DNA from: Flammeovirgaceae bacterium UBA5867
GTDB lineage: Bacteria; Bacteroidota; Bacteroidia; Cytophagales; Cyclobacteriaceae
Reading direction: 5' to 3'
Length of the DNA: 17,863 nt
NCBI GenBank assembly: GCA_002432545.1
Contig: DJFR01000077.1
Span: 1,250-19,112 of the forward strand
Shown here one piece after another: positions 7,194 to 15,522 of this stretch. The translations under genes were made by a program, and so were the position numbers. The notes under the pieces were generated by a model. It did no database searches and was not told the DNA's origin. It saw only the letters and a program-made list of their open reading frames with translations. Position 1 is the stretch's first letter; the number at the start of each line of letters is the position of its first letter.

Positions 7194-10100
7194 TTAGTTC
7201 AGGCTGGCAGGCTCGATCATTTCTGTTTCAAGCACGGGCTCATGAGCATGGTCCGCTCTTCTTTTCTTCGGACGTGCATTCCATTTGTCCTTTATGCGGT
7301 CTACCACATAATATACCATCGGCACTACGAAGATGGTAAGCACCAGCGATGAAAGCAGACCGCCGATCATAACAATGGCAAGTCCGTTCTTCCACTCCGC
7401 ACCGGCACCTTTTGCTAAAGCAATCGGCAACATACCAATCACCATTGCTATAGTTGTCATGAGTATAGGACGAAGACGTGCTTTACCCGAAGCAATCAGT
7501 GCATTATACGTTGTATAGCCTTCTTCTTTTTTCTGGTTGGTAAAGTCGACCAGCAGAATCCCGTTCTTCAACACAAGTCCCAGCAACATAATTATACCCA
7601 GCATGGTAAAGATGCTCATTGAGCTCATGGCGAGGTTAAGCGCTATAAAAGCCCCGATAAGCGCTACCGGTATAGAGAACAATACAACGAACGGGTATAT
7701 AAAGCTGTCGTACAGGGCAACCATGATCAGGTATACCAGCAGGATGGCAGCACCCAACGCCATACCCAGTGCAGAGAATGAATCGGCCTGACGTTCTATA
7801 TCACCTGTCCATTTCATTTCTACCGAAGCAGGGAGCGGATCTTTTGCCAAAGCTGCATTGATATTCGTAGCCATAACACCGGATGTTATACCCAGCACGT
7901 TGCTTTTTAAAGTAACCGATGTTCTGCGGTTCTTACGCTCCAGCATGGAAGGACCACTGCTCTGACGTATATCGGCAAATTGTGTAAGCGGTATAACTTC
8001 CTGGTTGTTATTTACAAACGTGATGTCTTCAACATCAGCCGGGTTGTTACGGTCAAACTCATCGAGACGAACGTTGATGTCATATTCCTGTGTACCTACA
8101 CGATAAGTCGCATCGGTGTTACCGGTATAGGCATTCTGCAACGTACTGCCTACTGTAAATATATTCAGTCCCAGCTGCGCCATCTTTTTACGATCGATGT
8201 CCACATTCAGTTCCGGGTTACCATCTTCTACACTTACGCTTACGTCATTGGCACCGGGCATTTGCTTGATCATTTTCTCCAGCTTGTGTGCTGCGTCCAT
8301 GAGGGCCGTGCGGTCTTCACTGTTCAACACGATCTGGATCGGCTCATCAGAACTTGTTATACCCACCACCGCAGTATTTACTTCTATACCCGGATATTTA
8401 CCTTCAATCACTTTACGTACCTGCAGCATATACTGTTCGGTAGTAAGCGTGCGTTGCTCTTTTCCTACCAGCCCTACTGTTAGTTCCGTTTTGTTTTCAC
8501 TTCCTACGTTGGCTACCGATGCAAAGCCTGCTGAACTTGCGCCACCCACGTTGGAGAACACGGTGAGAACTTCAGGTTGAGACAGCAGGTAGTTTTCGAT
8601 TTCGCGTGTGTTCAGGTTGTTCTCTGCTATAGGTGTACTCTTGTCGTACTCGAGCTTCACGGTAAATTTACCACGGTCGCCAGCAGCCACCATTTCCTGT
8701 CCAAGTATACCCAGTGACATGATATAGCCTGTTGCTACAAACGCTGCGATCACCGCGATACTTGTGATAAGTTTGTGGCGCAGTGTCCACTGTAACTGAC
8801 GAGTATAGGCATTGGTGAGTGCTGTGATAAAAGACTCGAACCAGATAAGTGGCTTGTGGAACCAGTTGGAAGGATTGAGATGTGTTACTCTGCCAAAGCG
8901 TGACGCAAGCCACGGTGTAAGAGTAAAGCAAACAAACAAGCTCATCAGCGTAGATACCACGATGGTAACAGAGTACTGACGAAGCAAATCGCCAATGGTT
9001 GTGTTGATCATGGCTATAGGAGCAAACACCACAACGTCCACCATGGTAATGGCAATCGCAGAGAAACCGATTTCCGCACGACCTTCCAGTGATGCCTGTA
9101 TTTTGTTTTTACCCATGTGCAAGTGGCGGTGTATATTTTCAAGCACCACAATCGAGTCGTCAACAAGGATACCAATCACCAGCGACATTGCGAGCAACGT
9201 CATCAGGTTTAATGAATACCCGAAGAGATACATCGCTATAAAGGTAGAGAGCAACGAAGCCGGTATAGCAACCAGTACAATGATCGAGTCGCGCAAGCTG
9301 TGCAGGAACAGTAACATTACCGCAGCCACCAGCACCACCGCTATAATAAGATCGTGTGTTACCGCATCTGCTGATTCCAGTGTAAATTCCGAAGTGTCAT
9401 CAGCAATAATAATTTTCAGATCCTGGTCAGCATGCTTTTTCTCAAGTAATGTGATCTGCTCTCTTACATGTTTGCTGATTTCCACAGCATTGGCATCGCT
9501 TTGTTTTTTGATTGTTATACCGATACCATCTTGTCCGTTGAAACGGTTCAGTACGGTTTGTTCTTTTGTACCATCTTCCACATCGGCAACATCTTCTACA
9601 CGCACAGTGCTACCACTCGGTGTTGTTGTTATACCCAGTGAACGGATCTGTTCCAGGCTGGTAAATTTACCAGCCAGTCGCACGGTCATCTGCTCGTTCT
9701 TGTTCTTTATTTTGCCGGTAGGAAAATCGAGGTTGGCATTATTTATAGCCTGTGTTACCTGCGACAGCGAGATACCATAATATACCAGTTTATCTTTATC
9801 GACATTTACTTTGATCTCGCGCTCCTGTCCACCCAGTAATCGTGTTTCACCTATACCTTCTATCTGCTGGATCAACGGCAGTACTTCATCATCTACCAGG
9901 TCATAAAATTCCTGTGAGCTCATTTTCGATACCGCGGTAAGCTGCATGATAGGACGATCGCTTGGCGATACTTTGGAGATGGACGGAGATTCCGCATCAT
10001 CCGGAAGATCAGAGAGTATATTATTAAGTTTACGTTGTACTTCCTGTTGCTTGTCATCGATGTCGGTACCCACGGAGAACTCCACCGAGAGAACCGAAGC

Positions 10101-10361
10101 ACCTTCGTACGATTGAGACAGTATACTTTTAACACGATCTATACCGGCTACTACATCTTCAATCTTTTTGGTAACGGATTGTTCCACATCAGTAGGCGAT
10201 GCACCGGGATATGACGTTGTGATAACCAGCGTAGGTATATCAAAGTCGGGCATGAGCTCATAGTTGAGTTTTGTATAGGTAAACAGTCCACCCAGCATCA
10301 GCACCGAAAAGATAACGATGATGAGTGATGGTCGTTTAACGGCAATTTCTGTTAATGACAT
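7194..10361 (-). CDS. RND efflux pump inner-membrane transporter (HAE1/AcrB type)
   Basis: This 1055-residue protein has the full AcrB-type layout: one N-terminal helix, a large periplasmic loop, a first helix bundle (about residues 335-490), a second periplasmic loop (about 560-860) and a second bundle (about 865-1022). The proton-relay residues are intact: Asp401 and Asp402 in VIGILVDDSIVVLENI, Lys932 in LGLVLKNGILLVDF, and Arg964 with Thr969/Thr970 in RLRPILMTT. It uses proton influx to expel substrates across the envelope. Conserved PDFDIPTLVITTSYPGASP follows helix 1, with HAE1-type features rather than those of heavy-metal (CzcA) pumps. It sits 14 bp after the adaptor gene and 8 bp before the SEC14/STAS-like gene. 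The substrate is unknown; drugs, bile-like or hydrophobic compounds are typical. Confidence 0.96.
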   Translation of the reverse strand: MSLTEIAVKRPSLIIVIFSVLMLGGLFTYTKLNYELMPDFDIPTLVITTSYPGASPTDVEQSVTKKIEDVVAGIDRVKSILSQSYEGASVLSVEFSVGTDIDDKQQEVQRKLNNILSDLPDDAESPSISKVSPSDRPIMQLTAVSKMSSQEFYDLVDDEVLPLIQQIEGIGETRLLGGQEREIKVNVDKDKLVYYGISLSQVTQAINNANLDFPTGKIKNKNEQMTVRLAGKFTSLEQIRSLGITTTPSGSTVRVEDVADVEDGTKEQTVLNRFNGQDGIGITIKKQSDANAVEISKHVREQITLLEKKHADQDLKIIIADDTSEFTLESADAVTHDLIIAVVLVAAVMLLFLHSLRDSIIVLVAIPASLLSTFIAMYLFGYSLNLMTLLAMSLVIGILVDDSIVVLENIHRHLHMGKNKIQASLEGRAEIGFSAIAITMVDVVVFAPIAMINTTIGDLLRQYSVTIVVSTLMSLFVCFTLTPWLASRFGRVTHLNPSNWFHKPLIWFESFITALTNAYTRQLQWTLRHKLITSIAVIAAFVATGYIMSLGILGQEMVAAGDRGKFTVKLEYDKSTPIAENNLNTREIENYLLSQPEVLTVFSNVGGASSAGFASVANVGSENKTELTVGLVGKEQRTLTTEQYMLQVRKVIEGKYPGIEVNTAVVGITSSDEPIQIVLNSEDRTALMDAAHKLEKMIKQMPGANDVSVSVEDGNPELNVDIDRKKMAQLGLNIFTVGSTLQNAYTGNTDATYRVGTQEYDINVRLDEFDRNNPADVEDITFVNNNQEVIPLTQFADIRQSSGPSMLERKNRRTSVTLKSNVLGITSGVMATNINAALAKDPLPASVEMKWTGDIERQADSFSALGMALGAAILLVYLIMVALYDSFIYPFVVLFSIPVALIGAFIALNLAMSSMSIFTMLGIIMLLGLVLKNGILLVDFTNQKKEEGYTTYNALIASGKARLRPILMTTIAMVIGMLPIALAKGAGAEWKNGLAIVMIGGLLSSLVLTIFVVPMVYYVVDRIKDKWNARPKKRRADHAHEPVLETEMIEPASLN

Positions 10362-10375
10362 AAATGCGTTGGTTA

Positions 10376-11431
10376 TTATTTAGCAACTTCTACTTTAGAA
10401 CCGTTGGAGAGGTTGATCTGGCCATTGGTAACAACCTGTTCACCTTGCTTCAGTCCGTCCACTACTTCTACTTCCATTCCGTTACTGCCTCCGATATGTA
10501 TATTGCGCAGCGTAGCTATACCGTTTTCAACTATATATACCTGCGGATTTTTGGCGGAGCCCAGCAATGCGCTGCGCGGTATAACCAGTGTAGCTGTATG
10601 AAGATCTTTGCTGACAACAGCTCTTCCGTACATACCGGCTTTCAGTTCTGTGTTCTTGTTATTTTTGAGTAATACTTTTACGGTATAGTTATGCGAGTCA
10701 TCTGCACGGTCTGCCACATAATCAATCTTGCCGGTTAATGTTTGCGTAGGGTATATATCTGTTTCGATTGCGATCTGTTCACCTTCACCGAACAGTGTAA
10801 TTTCATTCTCGGGTACTGCAATCTCAAGTTTCATTTGCGACAGATCGGTAAGTCTTCCGATGTTACTTTTCTTATCTACTACCGTACCAATCTCAACATC
10901 TTTTAAAGTAATGGTGCCGCTAAAGGGTGCTGATAGTTTGCTGAGGCGTATATTTTTATCCAGCTGTTTCAATTGTGATTCGGCATCTTTATACTGTTGC
11001 CAGTAGCTATCGTATTGCATCTTGCTTACGCCTTCGCTTTCAGATGCTTTTTCGTAACGCTCAAAGTTCTTTTTGGCGGTTTCGTATGTAGCCTGTGCCG
11101 CTATATATTTGGCACGCAGCATTTCGTCATCGATCTGCAACAGCAGTTTGCCTTGCGACACTACCGCACCTTCTTCAAAATATACTCCCGTTACTTCTCC
11201 TTCTGATTGCGGAATGAGCATGATCTCGCGGAAAGGCTTGAAGGTACCGGTATAGGTAAAGGTCTTGTCGAGATCTTTCGGTTCAACAGTCTGCGCTTTT
11301 ACCAATGCTTTTTTGTCGGGATCAGGACGATATACTTTCTCCTGCACAGTTTTCTGATTGCTGAACAGCTTTACACCGGTGAATACAACAGCCAGTAAAG
11401 CAAGGACGGTAATGATGATTTTCTTTTTCAT
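10376..11431 (-). CDS. HlyD-type periplasmic adaptor of the RND efflux system
   Basis: The 351-residue membrane fusion protein has an N-terminal helix (about residues 4-23) without a lipobox cysteine, so it is probably held in the inner membrane by that helix. Next come a barrel-sandwich half (GEVTGVYFEEGAVVSQGKLLLQID, about 79-102), an alpha hairpin (about 103-165), the second lipoyl half (LSAPFSGTITLKDVEIGTVV, about 168-187), a beta-barrel segment and a C-terminal membrane-proximal domain (ending GLKQGEQVVTNGQINLSNGSKV). This is the normal order for adaptors that link an RND pump to a TolC channel. It lies between the two, 47 bp after the channel gene and 14 bp before the pump gene. Confidence 0.95.
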   Translation of the reverse strand: MKKKIIITVLALLAVVFTGVKLFSNQKTVQEKVYRPDPDKKALVKAQTVEPKDLDKTFTYTGTFKPFREIMLIPQSEGEVTGVYFEEGAVVSQGKLLLQIDDEMLRAKYIAAQATYETAKKNFERYEKASESEGVSKMQYDSYWQQYKDAESQLKQLDKNIRLSKLSAPFSGTITLKDVEIGTVVDKKSNIGRLTDLSQMKLEIAVPENEITLFGEGEQIAIETDIYPTQTLTGKIDYVADRADDSHNYTVKVLLKNNKNTELKAGMYGRAVVSKDLHTATLVIPRSALLGSAKNPQVYIVENGIATLRNIHIGGSNGMEVEVVDGLKQGEQVVTNGQINLSNGSKVEVAK

Positions 11432-11478
11432 ATATACTATAACTATAAATGCGAGTATGGTTAGTAAGTGGTTTATTT

Positions 11479-12807
11479 TTAAGGTTGTACGAGCTGGCCG
11501 TTAGCTTTTTTAACATCGAGCTCAGCGATTTTCAGATTGACGAGTGCAGTGCTGTAATTATTGCGTGCATCCGACAAATCATCCTGTACATCGAGCAACT
11601 CCGTGATGTTGATCAACCCGTTGTTGTATTCGATGTTTGCGTCTTTGAAAAGTTGTTCAGCCAGGTCGAGACTTCGTTTACTGTTGGCAAGCAGATTTTT
11701 GTTGCTGGTATAATTGTTCATGGCATCGAGTATTTCGCGGTCGGCTTTCTGTTTCATATCCGCCAGCGAATTGATGCTTTTCTGAAGCGTTACTGATTTT
11801 TGTTTTACCTGGTATTTTTTACTGAAGCCATCGAACACCGGTATCTTAAGCGACAATGTAAAGTAGCTGCTGTTAAACCATTGGTTGTTGATCGTTTCGA
11901 AAGGAGCGAACTTGCTGTTATAGCCGGTATATCCGTAAAAGAAATTGGCAGAAAGTGTAGGGTAGTATCCGGAGATAGTACTCTTTCGATCGAGTTCATA
12001 TAGCTTTATCTGTTCCTGTTGCAGGCGTATATCAGGGCGTTGATTAATATCTCCAACCTGAACATCTTCGAGCGTTGCGTTGAAATCAAAAGGCACTACT
12101 TCGACCGAGTCTGTCAGTGGAACATTCATCAGATATTTCAACAGGTTATAATATTTAGTCTGATTGATTTTCTGATTCTCATATTCATTGCGCAGGTTCT
12201 CCAGGTTGATGAGCAAACGTTTATAGGTACTGCTGGACACAATTTCATTTTTACGAAGTGTCTCATTTGTCTTTACAGTCTTATCCATGTTGGTGATGTT
12301 GCTCTGTAACAGGTTGAGATTGTCTGACAACACCTGGATGTTATAGTAAGTAGACGTTACATTATATACTATATCTTCTTTGGTAAGGGTAAGTTGCACA
12401 TTCGAGTAAGTGCGTCCAGCCTTTGCTGCTTTCAACCCGATCATTACTTTTTGGTTGAAGAGCGTTTGACTAACCTGTACGTTGGCGGAAGCATTTTGCG
12501 GCACGCCTAATTTAGCAGCAGTATACTCACCGGCAGCCCCGCCAAATGTAGAGGCCGGTATAAGCTGCGCAGGTACATCGAAGTAATACTGATACTGTCC
12601 GTTTAAATCAACAGTTGGTAAAAGTCCGCTCTTCGCCTCGCTCACTTTGTGCTCCGTGGACTCGATGTCGAGCTTACTGTTTTTCACGGTGAGGTTATTT
12701 TCCAGCGAAATTCTGATACACTCCTCCAAGGAGAGCTGTTGACCGAAGCCTACCGAGCTGACGGCCAGCAGGATAGGCGCAAGAAATAGGGTAATTCGGT
12801 TTATCAT
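11479..12807 (-). CDS. TolC-family outer-membrane efflux channel
   Basis: The 442-residue protein has a signal peptide (hydrophobic to about residue 21, ending VGFGQ) and the start of an outer-membrane efflux repeat, LSLEECIRISLENNLTVKNSKLDIES. Two similar halves of long coiled helices and short beta strands follow; the second ends NNGLINITELLDVQDDLSDARNNYSTALVNLKIAELDVKKANGQL. These are hallmarks of TolC-type channels, which form a trimeric tunnel through the outer membrane and periplasm. It is first in the efflux operon. A palindrome that matches the TetR promoter palindrome lies 16 bp upstream of its ATG, so it is probably TetR controlled. Confidence 0.95.
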   Translation of the reverse strand: MINRITLFLAPILLAVSSVGFGQQLSLEECIRISLENNLTVKNSKLDIESTEHKVSEAKSGLLPTVDLNGQYQYYFDVPAQLIPASTFGGAAGEYTAAKLGVPQNASANVQVSQTLFNQKVMIGLKAAKAGRTYSNVQLTLTKEDIVYNVTSTYYNIQVLSDNLNLLQSNITNMDKTVKTNETLRKNEIVSSSTYKRLLINLENLRNEYENQKINQTKYYNLLKYLMNVPLTDSVEVVPFDFNATLEDVQVGDINQRPDIRLQQEQIKLYELDRKSTISGYYPTLSANFFYGYTGYNSKFAPFETINNQWFNSSYFTLSLKIPVFDGFSKKYQVKQKSVTLQKSINSLADMKQKADREILDAMNNYTSNKNLLANSKRSLDLAEQLFKDANIEYNNGLINITELLDVQDDLSDARNNYSTALVNLKIAELDVKKANGQLVQP

Positions 12808-12823
12808 TATAGTTTAATTATAT

Positions 12824-12843
12824 TGTTTAACATTTTAGTTAAA
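12824..12843 (-). promoter_or_regulatory. Probable TetR operator of the efflux operon
   Basis: On the plus strand the site is TGTTTAAC, six bases ATTTTA, then GTTAAA: a dyad with 6-bp arms (TTTAAC/GTTAAA). It matches the site before the tetR-type gene at 17 of 20 positions. It lies 17-36 bp before the channel start codon. A -7-like AAAATTTG (12858 to 12851, minus strand) lies just upstream, which would put the dyad over the transcription start. Confidence 0.65.
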
Positions 12844-12861
12844 GACGGAGCAAATTTTTTT

Positions 12862-13491
12862 TTATTTTATGTTTTCAGAAAAATTTGGTTGCTTAAACAT
12901 GGTCTGTAATACAACGTTTCTGCGTTCCAGTAAAAACTTCTTATAGCCAACCTCATCATAGCCGAAGAAGTTTTGCACCATTGGTTTCGCGATTAACGGG
13001 TAATTGCATAGCGACATCAGGTTAACCATAAAGTGCTCGATGCTAATGGGTTCGATACGTCCTGAAGCAATTTCTTCTTGTATCTGTTCTTCTAATATTC
13101 TCCTCAGCTTTTCCCTTTTCTCTTCTACGGGATGAAGTTCTTTTACTTTGTCAGGGTTTTTAACCATCTCCGTTACAAGGAAATTTTCCAGGTACGGGTA
13201 GTCAATATTCTGATCAATGAAAATGTCGATAAAGCGGCTGATCTTGTTATATAATGTGTCTTGAGAAGAGAAAATGTAATCGATTTTCTCGCGTGTCGCT
13301 CCGAGTGTTTCATGAAGCACTTTTTCAAAAAGAAGGTCGCGGCTTCTGAAATAGTAATGGATTAGAGCCCTGTTAACACCGGCTTCATCAGCAATTTCCT
13401 GTGTAGTGGCATTAATATGACCCTTTTGAAAGAAAAGGCGCATGGCCGTTTCTTTGATCAGATCTTCAGTTTGCTGGGTTTTTTCTGCCAT
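12862..13491 (-). CDS. TetR/AcrR-family transcriptional repressor
   Basis: The 209-residue protein has the N-terminal TetR helix-turn-helix, residues about 10-56, with ETAMRLFFQKGHINATTQEIADEAGVN and the recognition part RALIHYYFRSRDLLFEKV. The C-terminal helical domain (about 60-209) should bind a ligand and dimerise; this part varies and does not tell which ligand. The gene lies 54 bp upstream of the efflux channel gene and is read in the same direction. Near-identical dyads occur before both genes, so it most likely represses itself and the pump, as AcrR- and TtgR-type regulators do. No terminator is seen between the two, so some read-through into the efflux operon is possible. Confidence 0.94.
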   Translation of the reverse strand: MAEKTQQTEDLIKETAMRLFFQKGHINATTQEIADEAGVNRALIHYYFRSRDLLFEKVLHETLGATREKIDYIFSSQDTLYNKISRFIDIFIDQNIDYPYLENFLVTEMVKNPDKVKELHPVEEKREKLRRILEEQIQEEIASGRIEPISIEHFMVNLMSLCNYPLIAKPMVQNFFGYDEVGYKKFLLERRNVVLQTMFKQPNFSENIK

Positions 13492-13500
13492 TGTCGAAAA

Positions 13501-13520
13501 TGTTTAACAATTTTGTTAAC
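13501..13520 (-). promoter_or_regulatory. Probable TetR autoregulatory operator
   Basis: TGTTTAAC, six bases AATTTT, then GTTAAC on the plus strand. It contains the perfect dyad TTAACAA-TT-TTGTTAA (13504-13519). It lies 10-29 bp before the regulator start codon and one base downstream of the promoter -7 box, a position where bound repressor would block transcription. Confidence 0.7.
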
Positions 13521-13521
13521 G

Positions 13522-13553
13522 CAAAGTAAACTATAAAGGTTTTAATCTGCAAA
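13522..13553 (-). promoter_or_regulatory. Bacteroidota-type promoter of the TetR gene
   Basis: On the minus strand TTTG (13553 to 13550) is followed, after 20 bp, by TTACTTTG (13529 to 13522), one mismatch from TAnnTTTG. The operator dyad starts directly after it. Confidence 0.6.
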
Positions 13554-13649
13554 GCGAAAACTTAAAAATTTATTCCAGGCACTGTTTAGCCAGATTTGCA
13601 GGTCCGCTGTTTAAGGTTTGAGCTGTGGCCAAGTCGGCTCAGTTTAATG

Positions 13650-13691
13650 AAAAAAATAAATCCCTGTGACCGAAGTTCAATCACAGGGATT
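13650..13691 (-). terminator. Rho-independent terminator after the PEBP-like gene
   Basis: A perfect 11-bp stem, AATCCCTGTGA (13659-13669) with TCACAGGGATT (13681-13691), encloses an 11-nt loop. Read on the minus strand it is followed by TATTTTTTTC. It lies about 65 bp past the stop of the PEBP-like gene. The stretch between is very AT rich and includes the palindrome AGGTATATACCT at 13746-13757, which overlaps the stop codon. Confidence 0.88.
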
Positions 13692-13755
13692 ATGCCTTAA
13701 TAATATATATAGTTATCAGTATATATGTAGGTAAGATATACTGTCAGGTATATAC

Positions 13756-14292
13756 CTATCGCTTGCCATACATAACAATAGAAGCTTTACCGATAACCTG
13801 CTGGTTCAGGTTAAAACCTACCACGGCAGGTGTTGTGTTTTTGTCAAGCTCCAGTTTTGATTTCAGTGCGTATACCGTAATCAGGTACTCGTGGATACGG
13901 CCTGGAGGAGGGCACGGACCGCCATAACCAAATTTACCGAAGTCGGTAATGCTTTGAACTACTCCTGCAGGTGCTATATTTTTAGCGATATCGCCTGCGT
14001 TGGTTTTAAGCTCGGTAACATTAGCCGGTATATTAAAAATCACCCAGTGCCAGAAGCCGCTTCCGGTAGGCGCATCTTTATCGTAAATCGTTACAGCGAA
14101 ACTTTGTGTACCGGCCGGTACATTTTCCCATGACAGTTGCGGAGAAACATTTTCTCCCGTGCATCCAAAGCCATTGAAAAATTCTTTGTTCGTGGCTTGT
14201 CCGCCAATGTCTTTGCTCTTTAAAGTGAAATTCTGAGCGTAGGCAAATGTGATGCTGCACATCGCCATCATGGAAATCAATATTCTTTTCAT
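13756..14292 (-). CDS. Secreted YbhB/YbcL-type PEBP (Raf kinase inhibitor-like) protein
   Basis: The start chosen is the ATG at 14292, which gives a 178-residue protein with a clean signal peptide (MKRILISMMAMCSITFAYAQ). An upstream in-frame ATG at 14349 would add 19 residues and overlap the promoter, so it is unlikely. The mature part has the phosphatidylethanolamine-binding-protein core: YDKDAPTGSGFWHWVIFNIP (Asp71, Asp73, His82) and GYGGPCPPPGRIHEYLITVYAL (His134), which form the anion-binding pocket. Bacterial members have no firmly established general function. It has its own promoter and terminator, so it seems to be transcribed alone, downstream of the AraC gene and upstream of the TetR gene. 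Confidence 0.92.
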   Translation of the reverse strand: MKRILISMMAMCSITFAYAQNFTLKSKDIGGQATNKEFFNGFGCTGENVSPQLSWENVPAGTQSFAVTIYDKDAPTGSGFWHWVIFNIPANVTELKTNAGDIAKNIAPAGVVQSITDFGKFGYGGPCPPPGRIHEYLITVYALKSKLELDKNTTPAVVGFNLNQQVIGKASIVMYGKR

Positions 14293-14324
14293 AACGCGTA
14301 TTGTTATTTGGTTTGTTATGGAGA

Positions 14325-14354
14325 CAAAATTACAATCCGTGCGAAACAAACAAC
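14325..14354 (-). promoter_or_regulatory. Candidate promoter of the PEBP-like gene
   Basis: On the minus strand a perfect TAATTTTG (TAnnTTTG, 14332 to 14325) has GTTG 18 bp upstream (14354 to 14351) and TTTG 14 bp upstream (14350 to 14347). The leader would be about 25-30 nt. It supports the start at 14292 rather than 14349. Confidence 0.5.
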
Positions 14355-14368
14355 TATAGCAGAAAGAT

Positions 14369-14396
14369 CAAAAAATGTTTTAAACAGTTCAAACAT
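14369..14396 (-). terminator. Weak terminator-like hairpin at the AraC gene end
   Basis: On the minus strand ATGTTT (14396 to 14391) and AAACAT (14380 to 14375) flank a 10-nt loop and run into TTTTTG. The arm overlaps the stop codon. The stem is short and AT rich, so termination may be partial. Confidence 0.4.
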
Positions 14397-15264
14397 CTTG
14401 TTGGTAAACCTTCGGTGTTTTACCAAACTCTTTTTTAAAGGCCTGCACAAAGCTCGACAGGTTTTCATACCCAAGCTCATGATGGATCTCACTCGCTTTT
14501 ACATTTCGATGCTTCAACAGGAATGCAGCCTGCTGCATTCTTTTGATGTGAAACCAACGTGCAGGTGGTGTACCGTATACTTCTTCAAACTTTCGTTTAA
14601 ACGTAGACAGACTCATGTTGCAAAGAAAGGCAAGCTCTTCCATTGAGAGGTTGCTATATACATTGTTCTCTACCACTTGCCGCAACGGCAAATCAAAAGA
14701 AGTAGCTGTGAGCGAAGCGAGCAACGGTAAAAATTCCTGCGGATATCGGTCGCACAGATATAGCATGATCTCCTCGAACTTGATTTGAAGAAGATGACTG
14801 GATAATGCAGACGATGTATTATTCGGCTGGATCTGTTGCAGCGACTGAGTAAAGCTTCTTACAAATTCATCCTGATCAAAAAGAAAGAATAATGAACGAT
14901 CCTGTGCACTTTTATATTCTGCAGTAAACAGGAACGGATATTTACTTCGGAAGGCAGCAAGGTTTGTGTCGGAGAACAGAAACAGAAAAGCCCGGTATTG
15001 TTTAGCATGCGAAGGCCGCTCGCTCATCAGGCAGTTACTGGCCGGTATAAGCAGCGCTTGTGCAGGCGTAAACTTGACAGACTGATCGTAGAAATGTACC
15101 TCCTTCTCGCCCTCTTGCAGGAAACTGAACACATGCCGGTTAGCAGTCACCTTGGCTTTTACTGAACTCTTGTCGGTAGTATGGTAATTATAAACGATCA
15201 GGTCCGGGCGAACCGCGGCCTTGTCATTCAGTAAGTCGTCAGGCAGAGCGAACACGTTCATCAT
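14389..15264 (-). CDS. AraC-family transcriptional regulator
   Basis: The 291-residue protein has an N-terminal sensing region (about residues 20-170) resembling the cupin-like halves of ExsA-type regulators (HVFSFLQEGEKEVHFYDQ, LLIPASNCLMSE). The C-terminal AraC domain has two helix-turn-helix units: LSMEELAFLCNMSLSTFKRKF (about 206-226) and VKASEIHHELGYENLSSFVQAFKKEFGKTP (about 255-284). The second carries the classic GYENLSSFVQAFKKEFG signature. It is divergent from the TonB-dependent receptor gene, with 258 bp between the start codons, so the receptor is a reasonable candidate target. Two adjacent ATG codons (15264 and 15261) could start translation. A perfect TAnnTTTG lies only 5 bp before the first, which would make the mRNA almost leaderless. 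Confidence 0.93.
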   Translation of the reverse strand: MMNVFALPDDLLNDKAAVRPDLIVYNYHTTDKSSVKAKVTANRHVFSFLQEGEKEVHFYDQSVKFTPAQALLIPASNCLMSERPSHAKQYRAFLFLFSDTNLAAFRSKYPFLFTAEYKSAQDRSLFFLFDQDEFVRSFTQSLQQIQPNNTSSALSSHLLQIKFEEIMLYLCDRYPQEFLPLLASLTATSFDLPLRQVVENNVYSNLSMEELAFLCNMSLSTFKRKFEEVYGTPPARWFHIKRMQQAAFLLKHRNVKASEIHHELGYENLSSFVQAFKKEFGKTPKVYQQDV

Positions 15265-15433
15265 CAGGCAAAAGTAAATAGCGGGTATGTATTATGATGA
15301 TAAAGACATCGAATATTTGCCAAGGAAGTGTAATGGAAGGGAAGAAGACTATACTTATGCAGACGAGCCATTGCTTCGGTCTTCCTCAAACGTATGCATA
15401 GTAAGTTGAAGACGAAGAAAGTTTAAAATAAAA

Positions 15434-15460
15434 TAAACTCCCGGAGCGACTGGGGGTTTA
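15434..15460. promoter_or_regulatory. Hairpin in the AraC/TonB-receptor divergent region
   Basis: TAAACTCCC (15434-15442) and GGGGGTTTA (15452-15460) form a 9-bp stem with one G-T pair and a 9-nt loop. On the minus strand it is followed by TTTATTTTATTTT, so it looks like a terminator pointing toward the AraC gene. On the plus strand it would fall within, or just upstream of, the receptor leader, 62 bp before the ATG. Confidence 0.45.
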
Positions 15461-15522
15461 TAGGACATTAACTGTCTTTGCTGAACAACAAATACAATCT
15501 AAATCAAACCATCTGTAACTAA

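Noticed and set aside
7980..8483. Plus-strand open frame of 167 codons opposite the RND pump gene
   Set aside because: Antisense shadow of the pump periplasmic loop; no recognisable domain and no promoter or start context.
8995..9780. Long plus-strand open frame (261 codons) opposite the RND pump gene
   Set aside because: It lies wholly antisense to strongly conserved RND coding sequence, is rich in Ser/Thr/Ile as expected from a mirror frame, and shows no known motif.
13560..13650. Small RNA or gene between the PEBP terminator and the TetR promoter
   Set aside because: Only a 5-bp stem (TGAGC/GCTCA near 13618-13641) and no open frame with a start context; not enough to support a feature.
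14293..14349. Upstream ATG at 14349 as start of the PEBP-like gene
   Set aside because: It would put 19 residues before a complete signal peptide and overlap a good TAnnTTTG promoter box; the ATG at 14292 is better.
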